Source: Sambucus nigra
Taxonomy: Eukaryota > Streptophyta > Magnoliopsida > Dipsacales > Adoxaceae
Direction of reading: 5' to 3'
DNA length: 64,000 nucleotides
Assembly (NCBI GenBank): GCA_949130495.1
Contig: OX422215.1
Span: 528,347,755 to 528,411,754 of the forward strand
Below the pieces are notes generated by a model. The model did no database searches, was not told the DNA's origin, and saw only the letters and a list, made by a program, of their open reading frames with translations. Every line of letters begins with the position of its first letter. The first letter of the stretch is position 1. The position numbers and the translations under genes were made by a program. Positions 48,796 through 58,647 of the stretch are shown here, piece after piece.

Positions 48796-48899
48796 GTGTA
48801 GTGTATTACACTAGTATTCCCGAAAAACTTTCAACCAGAAAGAAAATTGTGAAACATCTTTGCTTTATTCATAATTAAAGAAATGCTTTACATTTGACA

Positions 48900-51038
48900 T
48901 TACTGATAATACTTGCGTAGGTGTTCAGAATTCCACGCATTCTTAAATTCTTCTCCCTCTAGAGTTGCTATTCTGTAAGTTCCTGGACGAACAACTTCTG
49001 TAACCCGATAAGGTCCATGCCAGTTTGCTTCTAATTTATTGTGCTTCTGAATGACTTTCTTCAGTACATAATCTCCTTCTTTTAGATCGCATTTCTTCAC
49101 CCTTTTGTTGTAAAACAAAGCTGTTCGTTGTTGATAAGCGGCATTCCTAATAGCTGCCTCTTCTCTAACCTCCTCGAGCATATTCAAATCCAATCTTCTC
49201 ATCAAATCACTGATCGGAGAGTTGAAATTCAACACTCTGTGTGTCGGTAGGCCCAACTCGGCAGGTATTACAGCCTCACTTACAAATGCCAGCATGTATG
49301 ATGATTCTCCAATTGCTGCTCGGGGAGTTGTTCGGTAAGCCCACAAAACTGACTGTAGCTCATTAATCCAATTTGCTTTGGCCTCACTTAGCCTCTTCTT
49401 CAATCCATTTAATAATGTTCTGTTCGTCACCTCAGTCTGTCCATTGCTTTGGGGACGGCCTGGTGCTGAATGAAACTTCAAAATGTTCGACTGATGACAG
49501 TAGGCAGCAAATTCTTCATTATCGAATTGTGTTCCATGGTCTGTGATAAAAGCATGTGGAAGACCATATCGACAAATGATACTCTTCCAAATGAACTGAT
49601 ATACCTTCTCGTACGTCATATCAATTAGTGGTTCAGCCTCTACCCACTTAGTAAAATAATCCACTGCAACGACGAGGTACTTGAATCTTCCTTGGGTGGT
49701 CGGCAGTGGTCCAACCAGATCAATTCCCCATATGGCAAATGGCCAAGGTGATGTTATGGGTGTCAACAATGCTTGTGGAGTTCTTCGGATGGAGGAAAAA
49801 CGTTGGCACTTGTCACATTTCTTAGCATAGGCTATACAATCAGCCCTCATCGTCGGCCAGTAATATCCTTGTGTCATCACCCTTTGTAGAAGAGTCCGAC
49901 CTGCTACATGAGCTCCACATGATCCTTCATGGATTTCTTCAATCAAATTTTTGACTTCTGATGGATGCACACATCTCTGCAAACCTGCCATAATTCCTCG
50001 TCTATACAAAACGCCATTAGTTAACACATACCGAGCAACTTTATACTTCAATTTCTTGGCAGCTAGTTTGTCCACCGGTAATTCTCCTTCTTCAATGTAT
50101 GCTCTGATAGGATCCATCCAAGATGGTCCTAAATCAAGGGTAATAATCTTCACCGTCAGATCTTCTTCTATACTCCGACTTTCTAATACTTCAATTGGTA
50201 TTGTTCTTCGCAGCTCGGTGCGCGTAGCTGACGCTAATCGAGCCAATGCGTCTGCTCTAGCATTTTCCATCCTCGGTATTCTCACCAATTGAATAGCATC
50301 AAATTCTGCCAATAACTCCATCACCTTTGCATGGTATTTCACCATTAATTCTCCCTTCACTGCATATATTCCTATCATTTGATTCATAATTAATTGAGAA
50401 TCACTGAAAACAATTACTTGTCGTGCCTCCATGACTTTCGCCAAACGAAAACCTGCTATCATAGCCTCATATTCAGCCTCATTATTGGAAGCTTTGAATT
50501 GGAATCTCAAGGCATACTCCATGTCAATATCATCTGGGGTGTTTAAAACAATCCCTGCTCCACACCCAGCTGTGCAAGATGATCCATCAACATATAATCT
50601 CCATGTAGGTACCTCGTCTTCAAATTTCTTATCTGTCAGAGTTCCTCGGAAAAATACTTGTAATTTTCTTTCATCATCCCCTGCTATCTTTCTCTCCTCT
50701 TCTGTCATCTGTTCGCACCCTTTTACCAACCTTAGTTGGTCTGGGTTTGAACATGATGATTCTTCTACATCCACAAGTCCTTTTACCAACCTTGGTTGGT
50801 TTGGACCCGTGTCTGCTGATCCTGTATCGTCCACAGGTAGGTCGGCAAGCACCTTTTGCTCCTCGGGGGTATCAGGGTATGTAAACTCTGCTATAAAATC
50901 TGCTACAGCTTGCCCCTTCAATGATGATCTGGGTTCATAAACAATATCATATTCACCGAGTTCTATTGCCCAATACATCAATCTTCCTGATTTTTCTGGC
51001 TTGTGAAGGGCTTGTCTTAATGGCATGTCGGTATACAC
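48900..51038 (-). CDS. pol: Tat pol, C-terminal part: second RNase H and integrase
   Basis: 712 codons. Residues 1-45 finish the first RNase H (TDMPLRQALHKPEKSGR). A linker with a repeated RLVKG motif follows. Residues about 146-270 form an archaeal-type RNase H with VDGSS (D151), NNEAEYEA, FSDSQL (D213) and NARADALA (D263). Integrase has the zinc-binding H370, H376, C408 and C411. The catalytic triad is D440, D500 and E536, with 35 residues between the last two (IWGIDLVGP, FITDHGTQF, NGQTEVTNR). A C-terminal GPY-type module (KLEANWHGPYRV) comes near the end. All catalytic residues are present. The reading frame differs from the upstream part because of a one-base loss near 51050, so this is not a separate gene. 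Confidence 0.93.
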   Translation of the reverse strand: MYTDMPLRQALHKPEKSGRLMYWAIELGEYDIVYEPRSSLKGQAVADFIAEFTYPDTPEEQKVLADLPVDDTGSADTGPNQPRLVKGLVDVEESSCSNPDQLRLVKGCEQMTEEERKIAGDDERKLQVFFRGTLTDKKFEDEVPTWRLYVDGSSCTAGCGAGIVLNTPDDIDMEYALRFQFKASNNEAEYEAMIAGFRLAKVMEARQVIVFSDSQLIMNQMIGIYAVKGELMVKYHAKVMELLAEFDAIQLVRIPRMENARADALARLASATRTELRRTIPIEVLESRSIEEDLTVKIITLDLGPSWMDPIRAYIEEGELPVDKLAAKKLKYKVARYVLTNGVLYRRGIMAGLQRCVHPSEVKNLIEEIHEGSCGAHVAGRTLLQRVMTQGYYWPTMRADCIAYAKKCDKCQRFSSIRRTPQALLTPITSPWPFAIWGIDLVGPLPTTQGRFKYLVVAVDYFTKWVEAEPLIDMTYEKVYQFIWKSIICRYGLPHAFITDHGTQFDNEEFAAYCHQSNILKFHSAPGRPQSNGQTEVTNRTLLNGLKKRLSEAKANWINELQSVLWAYRTTPRAAIGESSYMLAFVSEAVIPAELGLPTHRVLNFNSPISDLMRRLDLNMLEEVREEAAIRNAAYQQRTALFYNKRVKKCDLKEGDYVLKKVIQKHNKLEANWHGPYRVTEVVRPGTYRIATLEGEEFKNAWNSEHLRKYYQ

Positions 51039-54000
51039 GATGATGGTATGGCCTGGAAGTATGGCCTCATTCTCCTACTTGCTTCAATTAATGCCAATGC
51101 CAATTTTTCTAGCTTTGGGTATCTGATTTCTGCACCTCGGAAGGCCTTGCTTGTGTAATAAATTGGCTTCTGAACTCCATCTTCCAGTCTGATCAACGCC
51201 GAGCTAACTGCATTCTCTGATACTGCCAAATACAAATACAGCTTCTCTCCAGTTATTGGCCTAGACAACAATGGTGGGGCTCCCAAATACTTCTTCAAAT
51301 CTTGAAAGGCCTTCTCACATTCATCAGTCCACTCAAAACTTTTTCGCAGTGTTTTGAAGAACGGGAGGCATTTATCAGTTGCTCGGGATACAAATCTGTT
51401 GAGCGCTGCAACTCGTCCGGTAAGACTCTGCACCTCTTTCCTCGTTGTTGGGGATCGTAGCCCTAAAAGAGCTTTGATCTTTTCTGGATTTGCCTCAATA
51501 CCTCGTTGGTTGACGATGTATCCGAGGAACATTCCTTCTCGTACTCCAAAGGTACACTTCGTCGGATTGAGCTTCATTTGGTATTTATCCAGTTGATCAA
51601 AAGTTTGACTCAAGTCAACTAAATGATCAGTAGCTCTCTTGCTTTTGGTGAGCATGTCGTCGACATAGACTTCCATGTTGCAGCTGATTTGTTCGGCAAA
51701 AACCTTGTTCATCAGCCGCTGATATGTTGCACCTGCATTTTTTAAACCAAAAGGCATAACATTATAACAATAAGTTCCCCTTGGGGTAATAAAAGAAGTA
51801 CTTTCTCTATCTTCTGGCTTCATTTTGATTTGATTGTAGCCAGAATAAGCGTCCATAAAGCTGAGTAGCTCATGTCCCGAGGTAGCATCCACTAATTGAT
51901 CAATTCTGGGTAAGGGAAAATGATCTTTTGGGCACGCCTTGTTAAGATCAGTGAAATCAACACACATTCTCCATTTGTTGTTCTTCTTCTTTACCATCAC
52001 CACATTTGCCAACCAATCTGGATATTTCACATCTTCAATGAATTGGGCTTTCTGGAGTTTCTCGACCTCCTCCTGTATGGCCTGGTTCTTCTCGGGACTA
52101 AACACTCTTCTTCTCTGCTTCACAGGTTTGATCTCCTTATTCACATTGAGCTCATGACATAAGAAGTTTGGATCTATACCTGGCATGTCTTCATGACTCC
52201 AAGCAAAAGTATTCTTCCTGTTTCTCAAGAAAGTTATCAAATCCTGTTTTATTGAGACATCCAACGACGATCCTATCTGAGTTACTCGTTCAGGATGCTC
52301 GTTGTCCAGGATAACAATTTCTGTAGATTCCACCACCTGCCCTTTTACGAGTTGAGATTCATCCCTAGGTTCAAGAGTTTCAATTTCTGTACCTTCCTCT
52401 ACTTGGTAAGTAGTAGTTTTTTTTCTTGAATCTTCAAGTTCCTCTTGCTCGGCAGACGAATAATAGCATTCCCGAGCTACTTTTTGATCACCTTTCATAA
52501 TTCCAACTCCAAAATTTGTTGGGAATTTCAAACACTGATGTACTGTAGATGGAACTGCCTCGAACTTCTTCAATCCAACTCTTCCCATGATGATGTTGTA
52601 GGCTGACTGCACATTCTTATCCATCACAAAGAAGCGTATTCTTTCGGTTCGACAAGCAGGCCAAGTTCCAATGAGTATATCCAACTTGATCGTCCCAAGT
52701 GGAAAAACTTTCTCGCCAGCAAAACCCAGAAGGGGTCTGTGATAAGGTTCCAATTGAGATAATTTTAAATTCAAGCTATCAAAGCATGAATAGTACATGA
52801 TGTCTGCCGAACTACCATTGTCTACCAACACCCTTGAAATGACCACATCCTTCATCCTCATTTTGATCACCAAAGGATCATCATGAGGGTAAAGAACACC
52901 TGCCAGGTCGTTTTTTAAAAAACCGATCACTAGCTTCTCTTTATTTACCTTCCTCGGACGATCATCCTCGGCCAGGTTTATTCGCTGAATGTATGAACAA
53001 GCTTGAGCCTCTCCGAGGTAACCTTTTCTTTCTGCAGTAAGATCCCCTCCTCCTGCATCTCCTCCTGTAATAACATTACAATCAATTGACCCAAAACGTA
53101 TGGAAAATACCTCTCGTTCAGGCTTCCTTGGCTTCTTGGGAAGATCAGGGTCATCATCTAGGTCATCTTCATGGTCCCTCTTCTTTTTCTCCTCTGCAGG
53201 ACGAGGAGATCTAGATCTCTCTCTAGTTCTGTCGTCATTCTTCCTTTCACTTCGGCGATCTACATACTTTGACAACTTTCCTCTTCGGATGAGTGTTTCA
53301 ATCTCGTTCTGAAGGGCTATGCAATTTTTTGTCATATGGCCATGATCTTTGTGAAACTCGCAATATTTGGCCTTATTCCTTAGATCGGGATTTGTCTTCA
53401 ATTTCTCTGGCCACTTGATTTCCTCGCTATTCCTGATTTCTTCCAAAACATGATTAATACCCATTTTCAATGGAGTATAATTATCATACTTCTTTAGGAC
53501 TTCCAAGGCCATCCTGTTATTCCTGGAATGCTTGTCACCACCATTACCTTTCTGATCTTTTTTCTTAGACTTGTCGACCTCCACCTTGATTTCTTTATCC
53601 ATATTCTTCTTCGCAGCCATAGCCTCCTCGGCATTCATGATTTTGGCCGCTTTAGCCATTAACTCCGACATAGTTTTAGGTGGATCTTTGGCCAAAGTAT
53701 AGTACAGCTTATTAGGCAGCAAACCACTCATCAAAGCAGTGATCGCTGTCTTTTCTTCATAGTCTATGACTTCCAACTTCTCGTTATTAAAACGAGTTAT
53801 GTAATCTCTAGTACTTTCACCTGATTTTTGTCTAACACTTAACAAGTGCGCTACTCGTTTTACCGGTTTCGCCCCAAAGCAAAAATTGCCAATGAACAAC
53901 TCGGCTAATTGAATAAAAGTTGAAATCTTACCCCGAGGAAGATTGTTATACCATATCTGTGCAGATCCGGTAAGAGTTCCCGAGAATGCCCTACACCTCA

Positions 54001-54454
54001 TCTCGTCGGGTACGACATAGATGTCAGCAGCAGCTTGGTATTGTTCTATATGAAGTAAAGGATCTGTCTTTCCATCGTACTTAGGGGTCACTACAGGTGC
54101 TTTGAATTTCGATGGTGTTGGAAAATCCACAATGGCTTGCACAAAGGGTGTCCCTTGAACAAAAGTTCTCTGTAAGGGATTCCTCGCCTTAGACATTTCT
54201 CCCAATCTATCCTCTAACCGTTGGATAGAACCTTTCCATGCTTCATTTCCTTCCTCAGGCCGCTTAGTCTGAGCAATTGATTGCCCTGACGTAGCTTCCT
54301 GAGATTTATCTCGACGAGTAACTGGTCGTGATTGTGCTGATCCTTCTCTCAAACCTGATGGTGGCCAAAAACTTCTTGATGGAGCTCTAGGTGGACTCAT
54401 ATTCCTCCTTGGTCCTAATCGACTGAAAGGAGACGCCCTGCTTAATCTTTCCAA
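51017..54454 (-). CDS. gag-pol: Tat gag-pol, central part: gag, protease, RT, RNase H
   Basis: Counting from the frame start at 54454: retrotransposon gag domain about 140-260; CCHC-like knuckle CEFHKDHGHMTKNC (365-378); protease VLVDNGSSADIM (D545); RT about 815-990 with CVDFTDLNKACPKDHFPLP, MDAYSGYNQI and the YVDD box at 930-933; first RNase H from about 1025 (YYTSKAFRGAEIRYPKLEK). The protein runs out of frame after RRMRPYFQA. At about 51050-51051 one base is missing relative to the frame that continues into the next part. It has no true ATG start: it continues in another frame from the gag N-terminus at 54795. Confidence 0.93.
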   Translation of the reverse strand: MERLSRASPFSRLGPRRNMSPPRAPSRSFWPPSGLREGSAQSRPVTRRDKSQEATSGQSIAQTKRPEEGNEAWKGSIQRLEDRLGEMSKARNPLQRTFVQGTPFVQAIVDFPTPSKFKAPVVTPKYDGKTDPLLHIEQYQAAADIYVVPDEMRCRAFSGTLTGSAQIWYNNLPRGKISTFIQLAELFIGNFCFGAKPVKRVAHLLSVRQKSGESTRDYITRFNNEKLEVIDYEEKTAITALMSGLLPNKLYYTLAKDPPKTMSELMAKAAKIMNAEEAMAAKKNMDKEIKVEVDKSKKKDQKGNGGDKHSRNNRMALEVLKKYDNYTPLKMGINHVLEEIRNSEEIKWPEKLKTNPDLRNKAKYCEFHKDHGHMTKNCIALQNEIETLIRRGKLSKYVDRRSERKNDDRTRERSRSPRPAEEKKKRDHEDDLDDDPDLPKKPRKPEREVFSIRFGSIDCNVITGGDAGGGDLTAERKGYLGEAQACSYIQRINLAEDDRPRKVNKEKLVIGFLKNDLAGVLYPHDDPLVIKMRMKDVVISRVLVDNGSSADIMYYSCFDSLNLKLSQLEPYHRPLLGFAGEKVFPLGTIKLDILIGTWPACRTERIRFFVMDKNVQSAYNIIMGRVGLKKFEAVPSTVHQCLKFPTNFGVGIMKGDQKVARECYYSSAEQEELEDSRKKTTTYQVEEGTEIETLEPRDESQLVKGQVVESTEIVILDNEHPERVTQIGSSLDVSIKQDLITFLRNRKNTFAWSHEDMPGIDPNFLCHELNVNKEIKPVKQRRRVFSPEKNQAIQEEVEKLQKAQFIEDVKYPDWLANVVMVKKKNNKWRMCVDFTDLNKACPKDHFPLPRIDQLVDATSGHELLSFMDAYSGYNQIKMKPEDRESTSFITPRGTYCYNVMPFGLKNAGATYQRLMNKVFAEQISCNMEVYVDDMLTKSKRATDHLVDLSQTFDQLDKYQMKLNPTKCTFGVREGMFLGYIVNQRGIEANPEKIKALLGLRSPTTRKEVQSLTGRVAALNRFVSRATDKCLPFFKTLRKSFEWTDECEKAFQDLKKYLGAPPLLSRPITGEKLYLYLAVSENAVSSALIRLEDGVQKPIYYTSKAFRGAEIRYPKLEKLALALIEASRRMRPYFQAIPSSCIPTCH

Positions 54455-54795
54455 AGCGCTGGTTCTCTCCGGAGAGAGAGAGATATAGGTTGATTTGTAT
54501 CCGTAGCCCGTATCGATGAAGTTCGCCCAGGTTGATAAGAATAATCATTAGACTCTTCATTGCGATATGACACAGTACGTCTGGATCGTGATTGCCCATG
54601 ATCACTCCGTTGTCCTGAATAGGTAGGTGCACCGCCTTGAAGAGTTTGAATGAGTTGCCTCATAGATTCTTGCATGGCGGTTTGTCCTTGAGCCAGATTT
54701 GTCATGATTCCAGCCAGATTTGAAGTTGCAGATGGATTTGGAGGATTTCCAGCATTTCCAGCATTTCGATTACTGGATTCTGGATTATCTGCCAT
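54442..54795 (-). CDS. gag: Tat gag N-terminus, out of frame with the rest
   Basis: Starts at ATG 54795 (MADNPESSNRNAG), typical for Tat gag with a Gln/Ser-rich N-terminal segment. The frame closes at 54442. The change to the next frame lies in a short GA/CT dinucleotide run at about 54472-54483. A two-base length change there accounts for it, suggesting slippage. Primer-binding site and LTR lie directly upstream. Confidence 0.8.
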   Translation of the reverse strand: MADNPESSNRNAGNAGNPPNPSATSNLAGIMTNLAQGQTAMQESMRQLIQTLQGGAPTYSGQRSDHGQSRSRRTVSYRNEESNDYSYQPGRTSSIRATDTNQPISLSLRREPALWKD

Positions 54796-54836
54796 TGATA
54801 ACAAATGATTTTTGCAAAAAACGATAGTAACTATCG

Positions 54837-54854
54837 CTTCCCACAGACGGCGCC
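54837..54854 (-). other. Primer-binding site of Tat element
   Basis: The complement reads GGCGCCGTCTGTGGGAAG, four bases from the 5' LTR. GGCGCC-type sites are common in Tat and Athila elements. Which tRNA primes cannot be fixed by eye. Confidence 0.7.
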
Positions 54855-54858
54855 GATC

Positions 54859-55442
54859 TGTTGATGTAAAAAACTAGATTGCTCTAATTATTCAATCACA
54901 GATAAATAAATAAGACAGATTTTTAAAGTGGTTCGGCTAGGAATAAAGCCTACGTCCACTGTTATGTTATTGCTGAGTGTTTGCAGAATTCTTGATTACA
55001 AGTTCTCTCAAGAAATTCCGGTCCCTTTGAATGGGTTTGATACAAGGTATTTATAGCCTTGAGGCTGTACATGAAAGGTTCAATACATTAAATGATATAC
55101 ATATGAAAGGGTAATACATTTAATGCAGCGTGTGCGTCAAGAATGTAAGCATTCAATGAATATCTGAACTGTTGATTATCTGGCAATTAATGGTACTACC
55201 GAGGTGCAGCTCGGACCGCCATAGCTGCTAGCTGATCAGGAGTTCCTCGGAGAACTAGAGTACCTCGGTGCGCTAGAGTACCTCAGTGCGCTGGAGTTCC
55301 TCGGTGTGCTATAGTTCCTCGTTGTTCGGAAAGAAGCATGGTTGGTCGGGAAATGAACTTCCTCGTTGCTATCGTGCCACGTAGATTGACACGTGTCTTC
55401 GTATTATTCGTCCACATCAGCATATTAATTTTGGTATCAACA
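54859..55442 (-). repeat. 5' LTR of Tat element (right)
   Basis: 584 bp, TGTTGATG...ATCAACA, nearly identical to the left LTR (a two-base indel and two substitutions seen). The 18-bp tandem units are at 55239-55328. Followed by AAGGG. Confidence 0.94.
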
Positions 55443-55447
55443 AAGGG

Positions 55448-56911
55448 CTTTATCGTTTTTCTTAAGTACCCAAGTGGAGATAACCTTTTGTTCGACCTTA
55501 TCGTTGTTGACTCTTGTCATAGCTTTAGAAGCATTTTCAAATGGCAAACATGTATCTGTTAAAATTATTCCATTGATCTTTTCAAAGTAGAGACTAGAAA
55601 TTTTACTTTCCCTCTAAGACTAGCAAGGTCACTAGAAAGATTCACAAGAGTATGTATAGATTTAATTCTACCTATCTTGTAGAAAAACTCTATAAGGTGA
55701 ACTCTCCTTCTGAAAAAAGTGGAAGCTTAGATTTGTTTGGATCTACCTTGGTTCTCTTTCTTAGGTTGAACTCTCTTTTGTGGTTTAGATCGAGGCCCAT
55801 AAGGATTTACCACAAATTTAGGAACCAATTTCGGTACAGTATGGGAAATGGATGCACCGTCATAACTTATTCCTCGCCTCTCACCAAAACCTAAAGTGAG
55901 ATCGAGGAGCATCTTTTCAACCTTATTCTATGTATACTCTATAGTAACCTTGGCCTCTCGGGCATTTTTGAGATCTTTCTCGAGTTGGGATATTGGGCCA
56001 TGGATTCTTGAAGATCTTTTGTAAGGGTAACCACTTTGTTGGTCAAGTCACCATTTTCCCTCTCAACTAAAATGACTCTATCTCCCAAAGAAACTCTCAC
56101 TGAGGACTCTCTATCTCTCACCTATCTCAATTCCTTCTCTAAACCTAAGAATCTAATCGCTAAACCTTTATTTTGTTTCTTTATTTTAAAGGACTCAGTG
56201 TAAACATCAGTGTAAGAACGTTAAAGGTCACTCACGCTCACTTAAAACATCATCTCTGTAACTATCACCTGAATGAATAGAATCACTATCGAGGTCATCA
56301 TGTTTAGTATCTTCCTCATCAATGTGAGGTGCACTAGATGTACTAACATGACTAGCTATGAACGCGATGATGTTACGTCCATATGGAAATTCGTCCCCAA
56401 AATCCACTGACTCGACATTGCTCTCACTAAGTGTGGTATTAAAGGTATATTTGTCTTTGCCTTGTCTCTTTAATCGCGTAGAACACTCATGAGCCATGTG
56501 AAATTTACCCTCCACTCATAACAGCTTCCTTTATCTTTCTTAGGGTTTTATTTTCTTTCTTTTTGGAGTGGACCTTCAAAGCAATCCCTATTTTCTTTTT
56601 CTTAATAATTTTAAGAAATATATCAATTTCATAAGTTTGAAGGTATCCTACGAGTTCTTCTAACCTAAAATTATCTAATATTCTCAAGGAATTCAGGATA
56701 TAGACTTGAGGGATAAAACGGGCTCGAAGGGATCTCAAAATCTTTTTAACAACTCTTGTCTCAAGAATTTCTCACCCAAATTAAAACTAGAATTTACTAT
56801 GTCCAACAAACGTGTGTGAAACTCATTAAAAGTGAGAGACTCATTCACAGTGATGGTCTCAAAACGGGTGGTGAGGTTTTGAGGCTTAGAAGCTTTCACA
56901 ACGCTGGTACC
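55448..56911 (-). pseudogene. gag: Gag part of minus-strand copia, decayed and truncated
   Basis: Read leftward from 56911. GTSVVKAS...QNLTTxFETI begins at the cut edge and matches the gag at 10785 onward. Next come SSFNLGEKF, SLRARFIPQVYILNSL and LEELVGYLQTYEIDIF (56738-56505), HECSTRLKRQGK after the place of the zinc knuckle, and FIASHVSTSS (56380-56330). A coiled region follows at 56121-55939, then VPKFVVNPYGPRSKPQK (about 55830-55790), a linker before the protease. Frameshifts and stops occur throughout. The N-terminal quarter is missing because the Athila LTR is inserted at 56912. Confidence 0.88.
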
Positions 56912-58483
56912 TGATTAGGCATAAATGCTTCATATTTATCCCTGTAATTTAGAGTCATTTAACACTCCGTGTGGTGTAATTTGAGTTGATTTATATCATA
57001 TCATTACTGCTGACATTTTCTAAGGAGTACACTGAGTTTTGTATATTTTTCATATATTTTGCAGGTATTTAGTGCACACAAAGAAAGAAAGAAATCAGAA
57101 GAAAGAAATGAGAGAATATAAGAAAAGTTAAATGGAAAAATAGTAATTTTACATCCGTAATTCGGATGAGAGGCCTAAGAAAAGTTGAAGACCTCGAGTC
57201 CATGAGCATATAGGAAGAAACGACATCCAAATCCGAATCCCGAGTCAAAAGTTATGAAGAGTCAAAGTTGAGAAGAAATCAAGAAGAAAAACAAGGAAAA
57301 GAAGAAAACTCCATAAACCAAACCAAACCTATGAAGATGAAAAATGAACCGGTCCGGTGCTGGTAAATGTTCTGCAAGAGGCAAATCGAACTGATGAAAA
57401 GGAAAAACAAACTGATCTGGTGCTGCTAAAACTTTTGTAAAAAGCGAGCTGAACCGATACCCAACAGGCCTGGACCAGTTCGACTCATGGATTTTTGAAT
57501 TATCTTTCTTTTTAAATAAGAGTTGTGCATGGATCAAACTCCTATAAAAACGTAGTGTTTTTATTCCAACTTGTACCAAACATTGAAGAGGAGTTCCTTT
57601 TACATAGTTTTAGAGAGAGAAGAAGAAAAAAAACCGTAGGAACTCAAGTCTTATAATCTTATGGTTTGCAATTCAAGATTTCTGCAATAGAGTTTGTTTA
57701 TTTTCCTTTACTGCTTGAAGTTCATAGTACGTGCATGCTTTGTTTATTTTCAGAAGTTCTTAGATTCCCTTGCTTATCTTGGTATAATTTCATAATGGTT
57801 TTGAGTGTATGCATAGTAGAAAACATAGCTTTACTTAATTGCACCATGCTAGGCTAGGCTTTTGAGGGTTGGGATGCATGAACCCAACCCGATGTGGTTT
57901 GCATGACAGTAAAATTAGTTTCATGAATTAAATAAATGGTTGAATCGTGTTGTGTAGTAGTCATAACCATCATAGGAATTTTAACCTCGATTTCTCTAGG
58001 TAACCGGGGTGTTTAAGAGTGCGACGCGCGTGTTGCTATTTCGACACCGCTTTATTCTTACTATTGATTATGTATGATGAGGGCTAGTAACCTCATATAT
58101 GTAATGCTTGAGATTAATAAAGAATGGCTTTAATCAATCATCTAATTCACGACTAGTTTTATATCCGGTAAACATTTTAGGGTTTGGGGGATTATATTCT
58201 AACCTATTTTTCTCATTCATATTTAGTTAATCATAGTTAGGTTACTTCTGCTTAAGTAGTTTAATTTAATTTGCATTCAGTTAATAGAAATCACATCCCA
58301 CAAATTCATCATCTTTTCATTCTTTTCTGAGTCAGCTTAGGGTTAGTCATCTTACCTAATGTCATCACGAGAGATCGTCCTATTTATCTGAGGATTCGAC
58401 CCCGTCTTATCAGGTTTATTACTTACCGATTTTCACTTGAACCGAAATTAGCACGCACTAGAGACACATTTTCAGTCGCGTCA
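56912..58483 (+). repeat. 5' LTR of Athila element
   Basis: 1572 bp from TGATTAGGCATAAATGC to ...CAGTCGCGTCA. Starts exactly where homology to copia gag stops, and ends five bases before the primer-binding site. The last 130 bp (ATTCGACCCCGTCTTATCAGG...GCACGCACTAGAGACA) are typical of Athila LTR ends. Confidence 0.85.
57543..57549 (+). promoter_or_regulatory. TATA box in Athila LTR
   Basis: TATAAAA about 630 bp into the LTR, preceded by a C-rich base context and followed by ACGTAGTG. Likely core promoter of the element. Confidence 0.5.
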
Positions 58484-58488
58484 AGTTT

Positions 58489-58506
58489 TTGGCGCCAATG
58501 TCGGGG
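58489..58506 (+). other. Primer-binding site of Athila element
   Basis: TTGGCGCCAATGTCGGGGA, close to the Athila-type TGGCGCCGTTG(C/T)CGGGGA site attributed to tRNA-Asp. Confidence 0.8.
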
Positions 58507-58647
58507 ATTTAGGTGGACCGTTAGGTTGGATCGATTTGATTTAAAAATTGACTCCAAATCTTAAAAAGCCAAAAAAAAAATCATAAAATCAAAAATCCAA
58601 AAAAATTCAAAATAAAATAAAATTATAACACCTCTCATAGCCCTTTC

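Larger units (their letters stand above)
43344..55442 (-). mobile_element. Complete Tat-lineage Ty3/gypsy element with antisense gene
   Basis: 12,099 bp with perfect AAGGG duplications and 586/584-bp LTRs that differ at about three places, so insertion is recent. The minus strand has gag, protease, RT, RNase H, a second archaeal-type RNase H and integrase, the hallmark order of the Tat clade. Between pol and the 3' LTR lies a + strand spliced gene, as known for Retand-like Tat elements, and a 95-bp tandem repeat. There is no chromodomain. Gag-pol is split by two frame changes and the antisense gene has one stop codon, so this copy is probably not fully functional despite its youth. Confidence 0.95.
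24380..56911 (-). mobile_element. Old minus-strand Ty1/copia element with gag and pol, broken by four insertions
   Basis: Its pieces can be followed across younger insertions. They are: 3' LTR 24380-25493; 3' untranslated part 25494-25957, 28959-29640 and 39836-40312; pol 40313-43343; gag 55448-56911. The interruptions are a solo LTR (25958-28953), a LARD-like element (29641-39830) and a Tat element (43344-55442), each with its own 5-bp duplication, and at the right an Athila element from 56912. The 5' LTR and gag start must lie beyond the window. Gag closely resembles the gag of the copia at 8802-15778, but this one still has integrase, RT and RNase H, all now interrupted by stops and frameshifts. 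Confidence 0.85.

Noticed and set aside
49951..54120. Plus-strand open frames opposite Tat gag-pol (for example 50431-50940)
   Set aside because: They are mirror frames of the strongly coding minus strand; no splice sites or motifs of their own, unlike the antisense gene at 44353.
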